Origin: Oscillospiraceae bacterium
Lineage (GTDB): Bacteria > Bacillota > Clostridia > Oscillospirales > Ruminococcaceae
Length of the DNA: 51,377 nt
Assembly (NCBI GenBank): GCA_902362965.1
Contig: CABIYQ010000013.1
Location: 1-51,377 of the forward strand
Direction of reading: 5' to 3'
How positions within the stretch are numbered: position 1 is the first letter of the stretch; each line of letters begins with the position of its first letter. Both the position numbers and the translations under genes were made by a program. The notes under the pieces are model-generated. The model was not told the origin of the DNA and made no database searches. It saw only the letters and a list, made by a program, of their open reading frames with translations. This document shows, one piece after another, positions 33,862 through 42,308 of this stretch.

Positions 33862-34090
33862 GCCACTTACGCCTAAACTTAAGCCAATCGAAACAAGATT
33901 CATAAAAATCTGTAAAGAATTATATTTTTACAAGCTTATAAAAACCCCCTGAAAAAGACGAATTTCTTAAGGGTTCATCGGGTTTAACGGCTTAAGCCAC
34001 TTACGCCTAAACTTAAGCCAATCGAAACAAGATTCATAAAAATCTGTAAAGAATTATATTTTTACAAGCTTATAAAAACCCCCTGAAAAA
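33823..34090 (+). repeat. 134-bp tandem duplication at the integrase 3' end
   Basis: Two adjacent copies (33823-33956 and 33957-34090) appear identical. Each holds the last codons of int (DEFLKGSSGLTA), its stop, CTTAAGCC/CTTACGCC motifs, AAACTTAAGCCAATCG and an AAAAACCCCCTGAAAAA end. ACTTAAGCCAA is also in the boundary repeats at 2.8 and 23.1 kb, so these may be integrase-binding sites. Confidence 0.85.
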
Positions 34091-34138
34091 AAGGCTTTTA
34101 TGCACTTGAGCAGAGATGTGAATTTAATATTTTTGAAA

Positions 34139-34210
34139 TCCCGACGATGAAACCTTTACCGAGCGAAAAAGGCTAAAAAGCCCGTATTTATGCGGGTTTG
34201 CGAGGTTCGA
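34139..34210. repeat. Boundary repeat, diverged copy 3
   Basis: EIPTMKPLPSEKG and TAA, then AAAAGCCCGTATTTATGCGGG and TTTGCGAGGT, parallel the tail and downstream hairpin of copies 1 and 2. It lies ~280 bases after the second integrase, as copy 1 does after the first. Confidence 0.5.
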
Positions 34211-34292
34211 CGAAGCCGAAAATCTTACACCTTACACCAATCGGTGCAGGAAAATGTGCAGAGGCAAAAAAATCGCATAATTTATAGTATGA

Positions 34293-34324
34293 ATGGGCAG
34301 TCCTATAGCGGGATTGCCCATTTT
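34293..34324 (+). terminator. Hairpin between element end and GNAT gene
   Basis: ATGGGCAGTCC and GGGATTGCCCAT pair around TATAGC, followed by TTTTC. Confidence 0.65.
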
Positions 34325-34452
34325 CAGAAGAAGCTGATTTTACCTGAGAGAGAAATTTAAAATTCAATCCGAAGGTATAGATGATAATACAGCAGAAAAA
34401 GAATTTACAATGATATGGAGCCGTTAAATTCAAAATTTTGAGGAGATATAAG

Positions 34453-34965
34453 ATGTCATTTCAATTAGTTCCGGTAGAACCGGAAGAAATAAAGCAATAT
34501 AAGTCGGATATGCAGGAAGCCTTTCAAAAGGGATTTGAAGATGTATTCGGGAAAACAGATGCCGTCATTTTGCCTGAGAAGGACATTGAACAGTCGCTTA
34601 ATGCCGAGGGTGCTGCCGCCTATAAAGCCGTTGTTGACGGAGAAATGGTGGGTGGTGCTGTTGTTGTCATAAATGAGAATACACAACACAACCATCTTGA
34701 CCTACTGTTTGTAAAAAACGGAATTCAGGGCAAGGGGATTGGAAAAAAGATATGGTTTGAATTGGAGCAGATATATCCGAACACAAAAGTATGGGAAACC
34801 TGTACGCCTTACTTTGATAGGCGTAACATTCATTTTTATGTGAATGTCTGTGGCTTTCATATCACGGAGTTTTTCAATGAGAAGCACCCTATGCCTGACA
34901 CCCCGGATGATTTTGTTGGTGATGGCAACGAGGGAATGTTTGAGTTTGAAAAACAAATGCGTTAA
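34453..34965 (+). CDS. GNAT-family N-acetyltransferase
   Basis: I start at ATG 34453 (MSFQLVPVEPEEIKQYKSDM) after GAGGAGATATAAG. The 170-residue protein shows a GNAT core: strand GGAVVVINENTQHNHLDLLF and acetyl-CoA-binding motif A VKNGIQGKGIGKKIWFELE, then a YFDRRNIHFYVNVCGFHITE region typical of motif B. It would transfer an acetyl group from acetyl-CoA to an unknown small molecule or protein. It is monocistronic with a terminator on each side, just outside the second element. Confidence 0.88.
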   Translation: MSFQLVPVEPEEIKQYKSDMQEAFQKGFEDVFGKTDAVILPEKDIEQSLNAEGAAAYKAVVDGEMVGGAVVVINENTQHNHLDLLFVKNGIQGKGIGKKIWFELEQIYPNTKVWETCTPYFDRRNIHFYVNVCGFHITEFFNEKHPMPDTPDDFVGDGNEGMFEFEKQMR

Positions 34966-34982
34966 TAAAAATCCAGTTTATC

Positions 34983-35028
34983 AAGCCCTTTGAGAGAGAA
35001 GAAATCTTTTCTCAAAGGGCTTTTTCTG
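34983..35028 (+). terminator. Rho-independent terminator of the GNAT gene
   Basis: AGCCCTTTGAGAGA and TTTTCTCAAAGGGCT form a long stem followed by TTTTTCTG. Confidence 0.85.
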
Positions 35029-35107
35029 TTTCCATATACATTCGCAAACTACAAATAAAAGCCGAAACTTCATATAATTTAATCAGAGAAGAAGTGGAGG
35101 TTTTGGT

Positions 35108-35790
35108 ATGAATAACAGTTTATCGGCAGTCCACCCTGAGCTGGTTTCGGAATGGTCGGAGAAGAACCTGCCTTTAACGCCGGACAAGATTACATATGGT
35201 TCAAATAAGCTGGTATGGTGGAAAGCTGCCTGCGGTCACGAGTGGCAGACAAGCGTTAAGGCTCGATCCAGCGGCGAAAAATGTCTCATCTGTTCAGGCG
35301 CAAGAGTCGTGGAGGGTATAAATGATTTGGCGACGGTAAAGCCGGAGCTTGCGGCAGAGTGGTCTAGAAAAAACAAAGACTTAAAGCCAACAATGTTAAC
35401 GGTCGGCTCTCATAAGAAAGTGATTTGGAAAGGAAAATGCGGTCACGAGTGGATAGCTACTGTTAAAAGCAGAGCGATAAGCGGCACAGGCTGTCCGTAT
35501 TGCTCACACAATGCAATCTTAGAAGGCTTCAATGACCTTGCTTCACAAATGCCGGAGATAGCGGAGGAATGGTCGGAAAAGAACGCTCCCTTGCTGCCTA
35601 ATCAGGTTACAGCGTTTGCCAACCATAAGGCGTGGTGGAAATGTAAGAAGTGCGGCAACGAGTGGCACACGCTGATTTCCACTCGCTCCGGCGGCAGTAA
35701 ATGTCCCTATTGCAGCGGACAAATTCTGTTGAAAGGTTTTAATGATTTTGCCACTACCCACTCGCAGCTTGCAGATGAATGGTCCAATTT
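35108..35790 (+). pseudogene. Zinc-ribbon repeat protein truncated by an IS remnant
   Basis: The frame holds three complete repeats and the start of a fourth (spaced ~67-70 residues), each of the type PELVSEWSEKN, a WWK segment, CGHEWQ and CxxC (CLIC, CPYC, CPYC). This is the treble-clef zinc-ribbon family (PF14311/DUF4379 type), whose proteins usually have four to eight repeats and sometimes a C-terminal nuclease-like domain. After SQLADEWS the sequence enters IS DNA and ends with 10-12 foreign residues at 35821. The ribosome site AAGTGGAGG is intact, so a shortened protein could be made. Confidence 0.82.
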
Positions 35791-36019
35791 TCTGAAACCT
35801 GGACTTTTGTATATTTTTTGATCCATTTATGCAGCGTGGAACTGCTCATTCCGTATTCTTTGCATATCTGCGTACTGCTTTTTCCGGATTCATACAAGCT
35901 TACTATGCTTTGCTTGAATTCCTCTGTATACTTGGTGTTTTCCATGTGTTTCTCTCCTTTTTTTATTATTATTATACCATCTTTCACTTTTTGCTGTCCA
36001 CTTTTTTAGTATAGCACCA
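35785..36019 (-). mobile_element. IS3-type element remnant (terminus and start of orfA)
   Basis: The right edge ends in the same AGTATAGCACCA terminus as the window ends. OrfA begins at ATG 35945 with MENTKYTEEFKQSIVSLYES, GKSSTQICKEYG and SSTLHKWIKKYT, an IS3-family HTH_Tnp_1 domain, and then runs into the zinc-ribbon gene. The rest of the element (orfA end, orfB, other terminus) has been deleted. It differs from the window-end copies by an extra ATT and one base change. Confidence 0.85.
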
Positions 36020-36266
36020 AAAAACTGAATAACTGGCAGCCTGTTCAGAAAGCATGAATAATCAAAAAACTCCGATACCCGTTTTTATACTGAGCGTCGG
36101 AGTTTCTTTTATGAGATTTCGGAGACGAATGTCGGTTTCTATCTTCCAGATAAATCAGGTCGCCATACTCATTTGATTAGGGGCAGTTATTTTTCCTTGG
36201 TAGCTGTCTTTACCTGTTGTTATACTGCTTTAAAAGTAAACAATAGGAACAGCAGAGGGTCGTTAG
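36020..36266. other. Spacer with a gene tail and terminator
   Basis: A short frame next to the IS edge ends WQPVQKA with TGA at ~36054, the possible 3' end of an interrupted gene. AAACTCCGA and TCGGAGTTT (36066-36112) form a hairpin followed by CTTTT. GCAGAGGGT occurs twice (near 36253 and 36307), flanking the promoter below. Confidence 0.45.
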
Positions 36267-36300
36267 TTGACTTTTTTCTATCAAAGTGATAATATTATCA
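36267..36300 (+). promoter_or_regulatory. Promoter and palindromic operator, site 1
   Basis: TTGACT (36267-36272), 17-base spacer, TAATAT (36290-36295). The perfect palindrome TGATAATATTATCA (36287-36300) covers the -10 box. The same promoter plus palindrome recurs at 41671-41704 and 42309-42342. Confidence 0.75.
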
Positions 36301-36435
36301 CATACGCAGAGGGTTCCTATCTTTTGCTACGCTTGCGATTCCTCTTTAAAATATCATGTGCATTATTCTGGTTTGGATTTTTTAATAGAAAGAGTCAAAA
36401 AACCTTGTGAATCATAAAAAGGAGAAAAATAACAA

Positions 36436-37122
36436 ATGAAACGATTATTTTTACTGGAAGATGATCTGAGTTTAATTAACGGACTCTCTTTTGCTCTGAA
36501 AAAGCAGGGGTATGAAATAGACATTGCCCGCACCACATTGGAAGCGGATACGTTATGGGCTGACGGAAAATACGATCTGGTTATTTTGGATGTATCGCTT
36601 CCCGATGGCTCCGGCTTTGATTTCTGCAGGAAGATACGCCGGACTTCAAAAATACCGATCATGTTCCTTACTGCGGCTGATGAAGAAACGGATATTATTA
36701 TGGGGCTTGATATTGGCGGAGACGATTATATTACAAAGCCATTCAAATTAGCCGTATTCCTGTCGAGGATTAACGCATTGCTACGCAGGAGCGAAAATTT
36801 CAGTACCGCTGTCACGGAATTGAACTCTAACGATATCAATATAAAACTTCTGAAAGGCGAGGTTTATAAACAAGGCCGGCAGATTGACCTGACAGCCAGT
36901 GAATATAAACTGCTGTGTTTATTTCTGGAAAACCCGGATCAGATCCTTTCCCCCGAACAGATTTTAGGAAGGTTATGGGATTGTAATGAAAGCTATATAG
37001 ACAACAATTCCCTTACCGTATATATCCGCAGGCTCCGCACAAAGATTGAGGATCATCCGGGAGAACCCAAACGGATTGTCACGGTACGCGGCATGGGCTA
37101 TAAATGGAATACGGCAGATTGA
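36436..37122 (+). CDS. OmpR-family response regulator (BceR-like)
   Basis: The 228-residue protein has a receiver domain (LFLLEDDLSLINGLSFALKK, phospho-acceptor Asp in LVILDVSLPDGSG, Lys in YITKPFKLAVF) and an OmpR winged helix (LTASEYKLLCLFLENPDQIL, YIRRLRTKIED, TVRGMGYKW). RBS AAAGGAG. It overlaps or abuts the histidine kinase gene and is followed by a BceAB-type transporter, the standard peptide-antibiotic resistance module. It likely activates the transporter promoter through the TGTA repeats at 38205-38230. Its own promoter carries the shared palindrome. Confidence 0.92.
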   Translation: MKRLFLLEDDLSLINGLSFALKKQGYEIDIARTTLEADTLWADGKYDLVILDVSLPDGSGFDFCRKIRRTSKIPIMFLTAADEETDIIMGLDIGGDDYITKPFKLAVFLSRINALLRRSENFSTAVTELNSNDINIKLLKGEVYKQGRQIDLTASEYKLLCLFLENPDQILSPEQILGRLWDCNESYIDNNSLTVYIRRLRTKIEDHPGEPKRIVTVRGMGYKWNTAD

Positions 37123-37130
37123 GGTATCAG

Positions 37131-38156
37131 ATGAAACTATTTATAAACCGAAAAATCAAAATCCTTTTTGGCAGTATCTTATCGTGTGCTGCTGGTTTTA
37201 CACTGATTTCAGCTCTGATGGCAGTATTTAAAGTGAAAAATGCATCCTTTTACATCTTCATCTGCGGTCTGTGTATGGCGGCTGCCATCCTGCTGTTCTG
37301 CTATGGATATTTCAGGGATCAGCATAAAATGATGGAAAATGCCATAAGGCAGATTTCAGAATATATAGCCGGCAACAAAGAAGCTTCTATTGCGTGCAAC
37401 GATGAGGGTGAATTATATCGTCTGTTCCATGAAGTCAATTCGTTGATCACTATTTTGAATGCCCATGCGGAGAAAGAAAAAAGCGCAAAGAAATTTTTGC
37501 GTAATACCATATCGGATATATCACACCAGTTAAAGACGCCGCTTGCCGCCCTTAATATTTATAATGGACTGATACAGGACGAAGCAAAAGAGCTGCCGGC
37601 GATTGGGGAACTGAGCCGCCTTTCTGAGCAGGAGCTTGACCGTATCGAAACACTGGTGCAAAACCTTTTGAAAATTACAAAACTGGACGCAGGTACGATT
37701 GTATTAGAAAAATCATCGGAAAATGTATCTGAGATTGCAGAGGATATCAAAAAACATTTTCAGTTCCGTGCCGAGCTGGAAGAGAAGGAAATCCATTTAT
37801 CGGGGGATAAGGAAATCTATTTTTTATGCGACCGGAACTGGATAATAGAAGCAATTAGCAACCTTGTGAAAAATGCCCTTGACCATACAGGGAGAGGCGA
37901 CACGGTTTCCATAGAATGGCGGGCATTTGCTTCCGGTGTACAGATTGACATAAAAGACAATGGCAGCGGTATTCATCCGGAAGATTTATACCATATTTTT
38001 AAACGGTTTTACCGGAGCCGTTTCTCGAAAGATACACAAGGTATCGGACTTGGCCTGTCCCTGACAAAAATGATTGTAGAGGCGCATGGCGGGACAATAG
38101 GCGTCCGAAGCGAATTGGGCAGAGGTACTGTTTTCACAATAAATTTCTTAATGTAG
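37131..38156 (+). CDS. BceS-like histidine kinase
   Basis: I start at ATG 37131 after GAGG; the longer frame from 37104 overlaps the regulator gene. The 341-residue kinase has two N-terminal membrane helices with a very short outer loop (ILFGSILSCAAGFTLISALM, SFYIFICGLCMAAAILLFCY), then the H-box SDISHQLKTPLAALNIYNGL, N-box ISNLVKNALDHTG and ATP lid DNGSGIHPEDLYHIFKRFYR with GIGLGLSLTKMIV. The lack of an extracellular sensor domain is typical of intramembrane-sensing kinases that read the state of their partner ABC transporter. Confidence 0.9.
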   Translation: MKLFINRKIKILFGSILSCAAGFTLISALMAVFKVKNASFYIFICGLCMAAAILLFCYGYFRDQHKMMENAIRQISEYIAGNKEASIACNDEGELYRLFHEVNSLITILNAHAEKEKSAKKFLRNTISDISHQLKTPLAALNIYNGLIQDEAKELPAIGELSRLSEQELDRIETLVQNLLKITKLDAGTIVLEKSSENVSEIAEDIKKHFQFRAELEEKEIHLSGDKEIYFLCDRNWIIEAISNLVKNALDHTGRGDTVSIEWRAFASGVQIDIKDNGSGIHPEDLYHIFKRFYRSRFSKDTQGIGLGLSLTKMIVEAHGGTIGVRSELGRGTVFTINFLM

Positions 38157-38204
38157 TTTTTACCGGGATGCAGAACCTCTTATGTTTTGCTTTCCCTACA
38201 GAAT

Positions 38205-38230
38205 TGTAGGAAAAGTGTAATGCTGCTGTA
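38205..38230 (+). promoter_or_regulatory. Response-regulator box: three TGTA units at 11-bp period
   Basis: TGTAGG (38205), TGTAAT (38216) and TGTAGG (38227) start exactly 11 bases apart, 23 bases before a TATACT -10 box that lacks a good -35. This fits activation by an OmpR-type dimer array. Confidence 0.6.
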
Positions 38231-38279
38231 GGATTCCTCTGTTATACTTGAGATGATAAAAAAAGGAGGCATTTTACAA

Positions 38280-38963
38280 ATGAATTTATTAGAAGTTAAT
38301 CATATCAGCAAAACATATGGAAGCGGCGAAGCGGCGGTACACGCTTTAAGAAACGTCAGCTTTTCCGTTCCAAAGGGAGAGTATGTGGCAATCGTAGGGG
38401 AATCCGGTTCCGGTAAAAGCACACTGCTCAATATGATTGGAGCCCTTGACGTGCCAACTTCCGGCAAGGTGACGATTGGCGGTAAAGAAATATTTTCCAT
38501 GAATGACCGCAAACTCACCATTTTCAGGCGCCGGAATATTGGTTTTATCTTTCAGGCGTTTAACCTGATTCCGGAACTGACCGTTGAGCAGAACATCATT
38601 TTCCCCGTGCTGTTAGACTATCAAAAGCCAGATAAAAAATATCTGGAAGAACTGTTGGCTGTTCTAAATCTGAAAGAACGGCGGAACCATTTGCCCAGCC
38701 AACTGTCGGGAGGTCAGCAGCAGCGTGTGGCAATCGGACGTGCCCTGATTACCCGCCCTTCCCTGATTCTTGCCGATGAGCCTACGGGAAATCTTGACAC
38801 ACAGAACAGCGGCGAAGTTATTGCCCTGTTAAAAGAGGCGTCAAGGAAATATGAACAAACAATCGTTATGATTACCCACAGTCCTGCCATTGCGCAAACC
38901 GCAGACAGGGTTTTGAAAGTATCGGACGGAGTGTTGGAAGATTTGGGGAGGTGCGTGGAATGA
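38280..38963 (+). CDS. BceA-like ABC transporter ATPase
   Basis: I start at ATG 38280 (MNLLEVNHISKTYG) after AAAAGGAGG. The 227-residue ATPase has Walker A GESGSGKST, Q-loop FIFQAFNLIPELT, signature LSGGQQQRV, Walker B LILADEPTGNLD and switch MITHSPA. It belongs to the MacB/LolD/BceA class that powers FtsX-type permeases and here pairs with the next gene. The complex would protect against lipid II-binding or other cell-wall peptides by target protection. Confidence 0.93.
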   Translation: MNLLEVNHISKTYGSGEAAVHALRNVSFSVPKGEYVAIVGESGSGKSTLLNMIGALDVPTSGKVTIGGKEIFSMNDRKLTIFRRRNIGFIFQAFNLIPELTVEQNIIFPVLLDYQKPDKKYLEELLAVLNLKERRNHLPSQLSGGQQQRVAIGRALITRPSLILADEPTGNLDTQNSGEVIALLKEASRKYEQTIVMITHSPAIAQTADRVLKVSDGVLEDLGRCVE

Positions 38964-40786
38964 AACATCATACCATGAAAAGCTATCTGAGCCTGATTCC
39001 CATCTCTGCCAAAGTGCGCCGCCGCCAGAACCGTATGACGCTTCTATGCATTATCCTTGCCGTATTCTTAGTGACTACCATATTCAGTATGGCAGATATG
39101 TTCATGCGTATGGAGATGGCAAGGCTTTCGGAAAAGCACGACCAGATATTTACCTTTCAAACCATTCTGGATACGGATATGGGGCAAAATCTGTTCCTGA
39201 TTGCCGGAGCGCTGTTTTTATTGATTCTCATTGCCGGCGTGCTGATGATTTCAGGTAGCATCAATAGTACGGTGGCGCAGCGGACAAAATTTTTCGGAAT
39301 GATGCGCTGTATCGGTATGAGCCGTAAACAGCTTGCTCGCTTTGTGAAACTGGAAGCCCTTAACTGGTGTAAGACGGCGATCCCGGTCGGCATTCTATTG
39401 GGAACCGTCAGCACATGGATTCTGTGTGCGGTTCTAAGGTTTATTGTCAAGGAGGAATTTACCGCCATTCCCCTTTTTGGAATCAGCCTGATCGGTATGA
39501 TCAGCGGCGTCCTGATGGGAACGGTCACGGTGCTGCTTGCGGCAAGGGCTCCTGCGAAACGTGCGGGCAAGGTATCCCCAATCATGGCAGTTTCAGGGAA
39601 CGGAAATGAAACAAAGGAGGTTCGCCGGAGTGTTAAGACAGGACTCTTTTCTATCGACACGGCTCTTGGGGTCCATCATGCCAAATCTGGGAAAAAGAAC
39701 CTTTTCCTGATGACCGGATCTTTTGCCCTGAGTATCATTCTGTTTCTGACATTTACTGTCCTATTGGATTTTGTGGGTTATCTGCTCCCTCAGTCTGCCA
39801 GCGCTCCGGATATCACGATTATCAGCGCAGACAGTGGTAATAGTATTCCAAGTGAATTCATGGATACCGTTCGGGATAGTAACGGTGTTGACAATCTATT
39901 TGGGCGACGCAGTTTATTTGATGTCCCGGTCCAGGTGGGCCAGGAAAGCATCTCGGCGTCGGTTGATTTGATTTCTTACGGTGATTTTGACCTTGAAGCA
40001 TTGAAAAAAGACAATTTGCTGAAAAAAGGCAGCGACCTTTCCAAAGTCTGTGGGAATAACGATGGCGCTCTGATTATTTGTGATGAGAATACGCCCCTTG
40101 CAGTTGGCGACTCCATACGGCTGCAGGAAGAAAATCTGACCATAGCAGGGATGTTGAAATATGATATTTTTAGTGGAGACGGACTTTCCCATGGCAAAAT
40201 CTCAGTTATTGTATCAGATGAAACCTTTACACGCCTTACTGGCATCACCGGTTATTATATGGTTTTGGTACAGGCGTCGTCAGATATGACGGATGTGGAC
40301 ATAGCTTCCATTCAGGATAAGTTGGGTGAAAACGGTGTATTGAAGGATCAGAGAGATCAGAAAACTACGGGTACTTATGTCGCATTTGTATCATGTGTTT
40401 ATGGTTTTCTGGCGATCATTGCGCTGGTTACCGTGTTGAATATTATGAACAGTATTTCGTTAAGCGTAACTGCGAGAACAAAGCAGTATGGGGCGATGCG
40501 GGCCGTAGGAATGGACACCAGACAGATCACAAAAATGATTTCCGCCGAGGCGGTTACCTATGCGCTGTATGGCTGTGTGATTGGATGCATTATGGGACTG
40601 CTGATTGAAAAAATGCTTTTTGATATTCTGATCCAGGGTCATTTTGCCTATGCCGTCTGGTCATTGCCCGTTTCACGGCTTCTGATTGTAGTAGGATTCG
40701 TCCTGGCGGCGACATTTGCTGCGATTTACGCGCCGTCCAAGAGAATGCGTCATATGGCAGTGACAGAAACAATTAATGAATTGTAA
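38960..40786 (+). CDS. BceB-like FtsX-type ABC permease
   Basis: I take ATG 38960 (MKHHTMKSYLSLIP) after GGGGAGG; the gene overlaps the ATPase by four bases. The 608-residue permease has an N-terminal helix (LLCIILAVFLVTTIFSMADM), three further helices around FTFQTILDTDMGQNLFLIAG and GVLMISGSINSTVAQRTKFF, an outer domain (~residues 265-470), and the C-terminal FtsX region (FLAIIALVTVLNIMNSISLS). The sequence TKxFGMMRCIGMSRKQ and its echo TKQYGAMRAVGMDTRQ are the typical FtsX elements. It is somewhat shorter than BceB of Bacillus, with an ordering closer to VraG/YxdM relatives. Confidence 0.9.
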   Translation: MKHHTMKSYLSLIPISAKVRRRQNRMTLLCIILAVFLVTTIFSMADMFMRMEMARLSEKHDQIFTFQTILDTDMGQNLFLIAGALFLLILIAGVLMISGSINSTVAQRTKFFGMMRCIGMSRKQLARFVKLEALNWCKTAIPVGILLGTVSTWILCAVLRFIVKEEFTAIPLFGISLIGMISGVLMGTVTVLLAARAPAKRAGKVSPIMAVSGNGNETKEVRRSVKTGLFSIDTALGVHHAKSGKKNLFLMTGSFALSIILFLTFTVLLDFVGYLLPQSASAPDITIISADSGNSIPSEFMDTVRDSNGVDNLFGRRSLFDVPVQVGQESISASVDLISYGDFDLEALKKDNLLKKGSDLSKVCGNNDGALIICDENTPLAVGDSIRLQEENLTIAGMLKYDIFSGDGLSHGKISVIVSDETFTRLTGITGYYMVLVQASSDMTDVDIASIQDKLGENGVLKDQRDQKTTGTYVAFVSCVYGFLAIIALVTVLNIMNSISLSVTARTKQYGAMRAVGMDTRQITKMISAEAVTYALYGCVIGCIMGLLIEKMLFDILIQGHFAYAVWSLPVSRLLIVVGFVLAATFAAIYAPSKRMRHMAVTETINEL

Positions 40787-40819
40787 AAGGAACAATGTAA
40801 GTGCAAAGGAGAATGCAAT

Positions 40820-41374
40820 ATGATACGAAAGTTAATTGTTGCAACGGCGTTTGTCTTGCTGATAGTCACCCTTGCCGGATGCGGTACTGATTTAGGAACC
40901 GGAATGATAAAAGAGCTGAAAGATAATGAAGATGGCATCCGCCAGGAACTGGGTGAATTGTGGAACGGCTTCTTAGAGGAAGCCAATGAATGGTCAGAGT
41001 CATTTGCTACCCATTCTATAACAAATGACCATGATTTAGTTGGAAGTCGGGAAAAAGGTATTGATAATTATGTTGGGACGTATAAAGCTGATTATAAGGA
41101 CTTTGACGGAGAAGAGTATATTTTTGGCGGGACATCTCTCAAACGCCAGGAAGGGAGCGATTTAAAAGCAACTTATTCCCTTGCCATTCAGTCCGGAAAA
41201 GCAACCCTGTGCTGGATGGAAGGGGATAACGAGTTTGTGATCGCAGAGGTTTCCGATGCTGGCACATATGAATTTACCATACATGCGGGAAAAAATTTTA
41301 TTGTACTGAAGGGTGAAAATTTTACAGGAATCCTGACTCTGAATGTCGAAGAGAACAGCCCCAAAGGAGATTAA
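40820..41374 (+). CDS. Immunity-operon lipoprotein, paralogue 1
   Basis: The 184-residue protein has a lipoprotein signal (KLIVATAFVLLIVTLAGC) and a ~110-residue C-terminal domain with the sequence EEYIFGGTSLKRQEGSDLKA, WMEGDNEFVI and FIVLKGENFTGILTLNVEEN. The same domain with clear residue identities is in the lipoprotein at 49761-50261 at the end of the LanFEG-type operon. The position after a peptide-resistance transporter suggests a LanI-like or peptide-binding role at the outer membrane face, but I know of no characterised member. Confidence 0.8.
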   Translation: MIRKLIVATAFVLLIVTLAGCGTDLGTGMIKELKDNEDGIRQELGELWNGFLEEANEWSESFATHSITNDHDLVGSREKGIDNYVGTYKADYKDFDGEEYIFGGTSLKRQEGSDLKATYSLAIQSGKATLCWMEGDNEFVIAEVSDAGTYEFTIHAGKNFIVLKGENFTGILTLNVEENSPKGD

Positions 41375-41380
41375 AGCCAA

Positions 41381-41518
41381 ATGATAAAACTGATTCTTCT
41401 TATATTACTGTCCCTGCTGCTTTTGCCGCTTATTATACTTATATTTTTTGTTGACATAAAATGGATATTGGGATTTATAGTCTTTCTTATAATTCTAAAA
41501 CTGCTAAAAAGAAGATAA
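41381..41518 (+). CDS. 45-residue hydrophobic membrane peptide
   Basis: ATG 41381 follows the lipoprotein stop by six bases, with GGAG 12 bases upstream. The product is two hydrophobic helices (IKLILLILLSLLLLPLIILI and WILGFIVFLIILKLL) and a basic end (KRR). It is intact and in the operon. The matching operon at 47-50 kb also ends with a lipoprotein followed by a small membrane peptide, which supports it as real. Confidence 0.6.
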   Translation: MIKLILLILLSLLLLPLIILIFFVDIKWILGFIVFLIILKLLKRR

Positions 41519-41520
41519 AA

Positions 41521-41570
41521 GATATCAGGGAAACGGCATAGCCTGCAAGCCATGCCGTTTCCCAAAAACA
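41521..41570 (+). terminator. Terminator of the Bce-type operon
   Basis: GGGAAACGGCAT and ATGCCGTTTCCC form a perfect stem with AGCCTGCAAGCC in the loop region, followed by AAAAACATTTTT. Confidence 0.8.
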
Positions 41571-41670
41571 TTTTTGATCATGCTGTTTTATTGATCCACC
41601 CTTAATAGCAGCTTTTTTGAGGGCTTTCATTCGTATTTCCATTCTGAAAGCACCAACAGAAAACCGTCGA

Positions 41671-41704
41671 TTGACTTTTTACTATCGTTATGATAATATT
41701 ATCA
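41671..41704 (+). promoter_or_regulatory. Promoter and palindromic operator, site 2
   Basis: TTGACT (41671-41676), 17-base spacer, TAATAT (41694-41699), with perfect palindrome TGATAATATTATCA (41691-41704) over the -10 box, directly upstream of the wHTH regulator. Confidence 0.8.
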
Positions 41705-41728
41705 TATATTTAAGTGGGAGGATCGATC

Positions 41729-42268
41729 ATGACGGATAAAATTATGGAGTGTATTACAAACCCGGTAAAATGTAAATTACTGCTTGAAATATATTCAAAG
41801 GAACAGGTAACTGCAAAGCATTTATCAGATACTCTTGGAGATATTCCGCAAGCTACTTTGTATCGTAATTTGAAAAAGATGCTGAGCGATGGGATTTTGA
41901 AGGTGGTCGAAGAAACTCAGATACGCGGTACAGTAGAAAAAACATATGCGCTTGCTTTTAACTTCAATGAAGATTTTGAAGCGATATTAGCCGAAAACTC
42001 CGGGACAGTTTATATGCAGGTGTTCACGCAATATTTTCTTGGATTTGCAAAACAATTTCGGGAATATTGTAAATCTCCGAATATCAATATCAAAAAAGAC
42101 ATGTCGGGCTTTTCTCTTTCACATCTTTATTTATCAGACGAAGAATTGACGGAACTTATAAAAAGCATTTCAAATATAATCCACGCTGCGGAAAAGAATG
42201 AACCAAAATTAGGGCGGAAATTACGGACGCTTGGGTTGATTGTATCCCCGCCGGAAAACTCAAAATAA
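41729..42268 (+). CDS. Winged-helix (ArsR/HTH_20-like) transcriptional regulator
   Basis: I start at ATG 41729 (MTDKIMECITNPVKCKLLLE) after GGGAGG. The 179-residue protein has an N-terminal winged helix (QVTAKHLSDTLGDIPQATLY, RNLKKMLSDGILKVVEETQI, wing KTYAL) and a C-terminal helical region (VYMQVFTQYFLGFAKQFREY) for dimerisation or ligand binding. It sits between two operons whose promoters share the TGATAATATTATCA palindrome that also overlaps its own promoter. It is therefore the likely repressor of all three. I did not see metal-binding cysteines. A small-molecule or peptide ligand is possible. Confidence 0.85.
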   Translation: MTDKIMECITNPVKCKLLLEIYSKEQVTAKHLSDTLGDIPQATLYRNLKKMLSDGILKVVEETQIRGTVEKTYALAFNFNEDFEAILAENSGTVYMQVFTQYFLGFAKQFREYCKSPNINIKKDMSGFSLSHLYLSDEELTELIKSISNIIHAAEKNEPKLGRKLRTLGLIVSPPENSK

Positions 42269-42308
42269 ATGATTTTCTGCTTCCCCTCAAAATGGAAGCG
42301 GATTTCTA

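Noticed and set aside
33823..34090. CRISPR-like repeat
   Set aside because: Only two long contiguous copies that include coding DNA, with no spacers and no cas genes.
34187..34215. tRNA-like TTCGA arm in repeat copy 3
   Set aside because: No acceptor, D or anticodon arms can be built around it.
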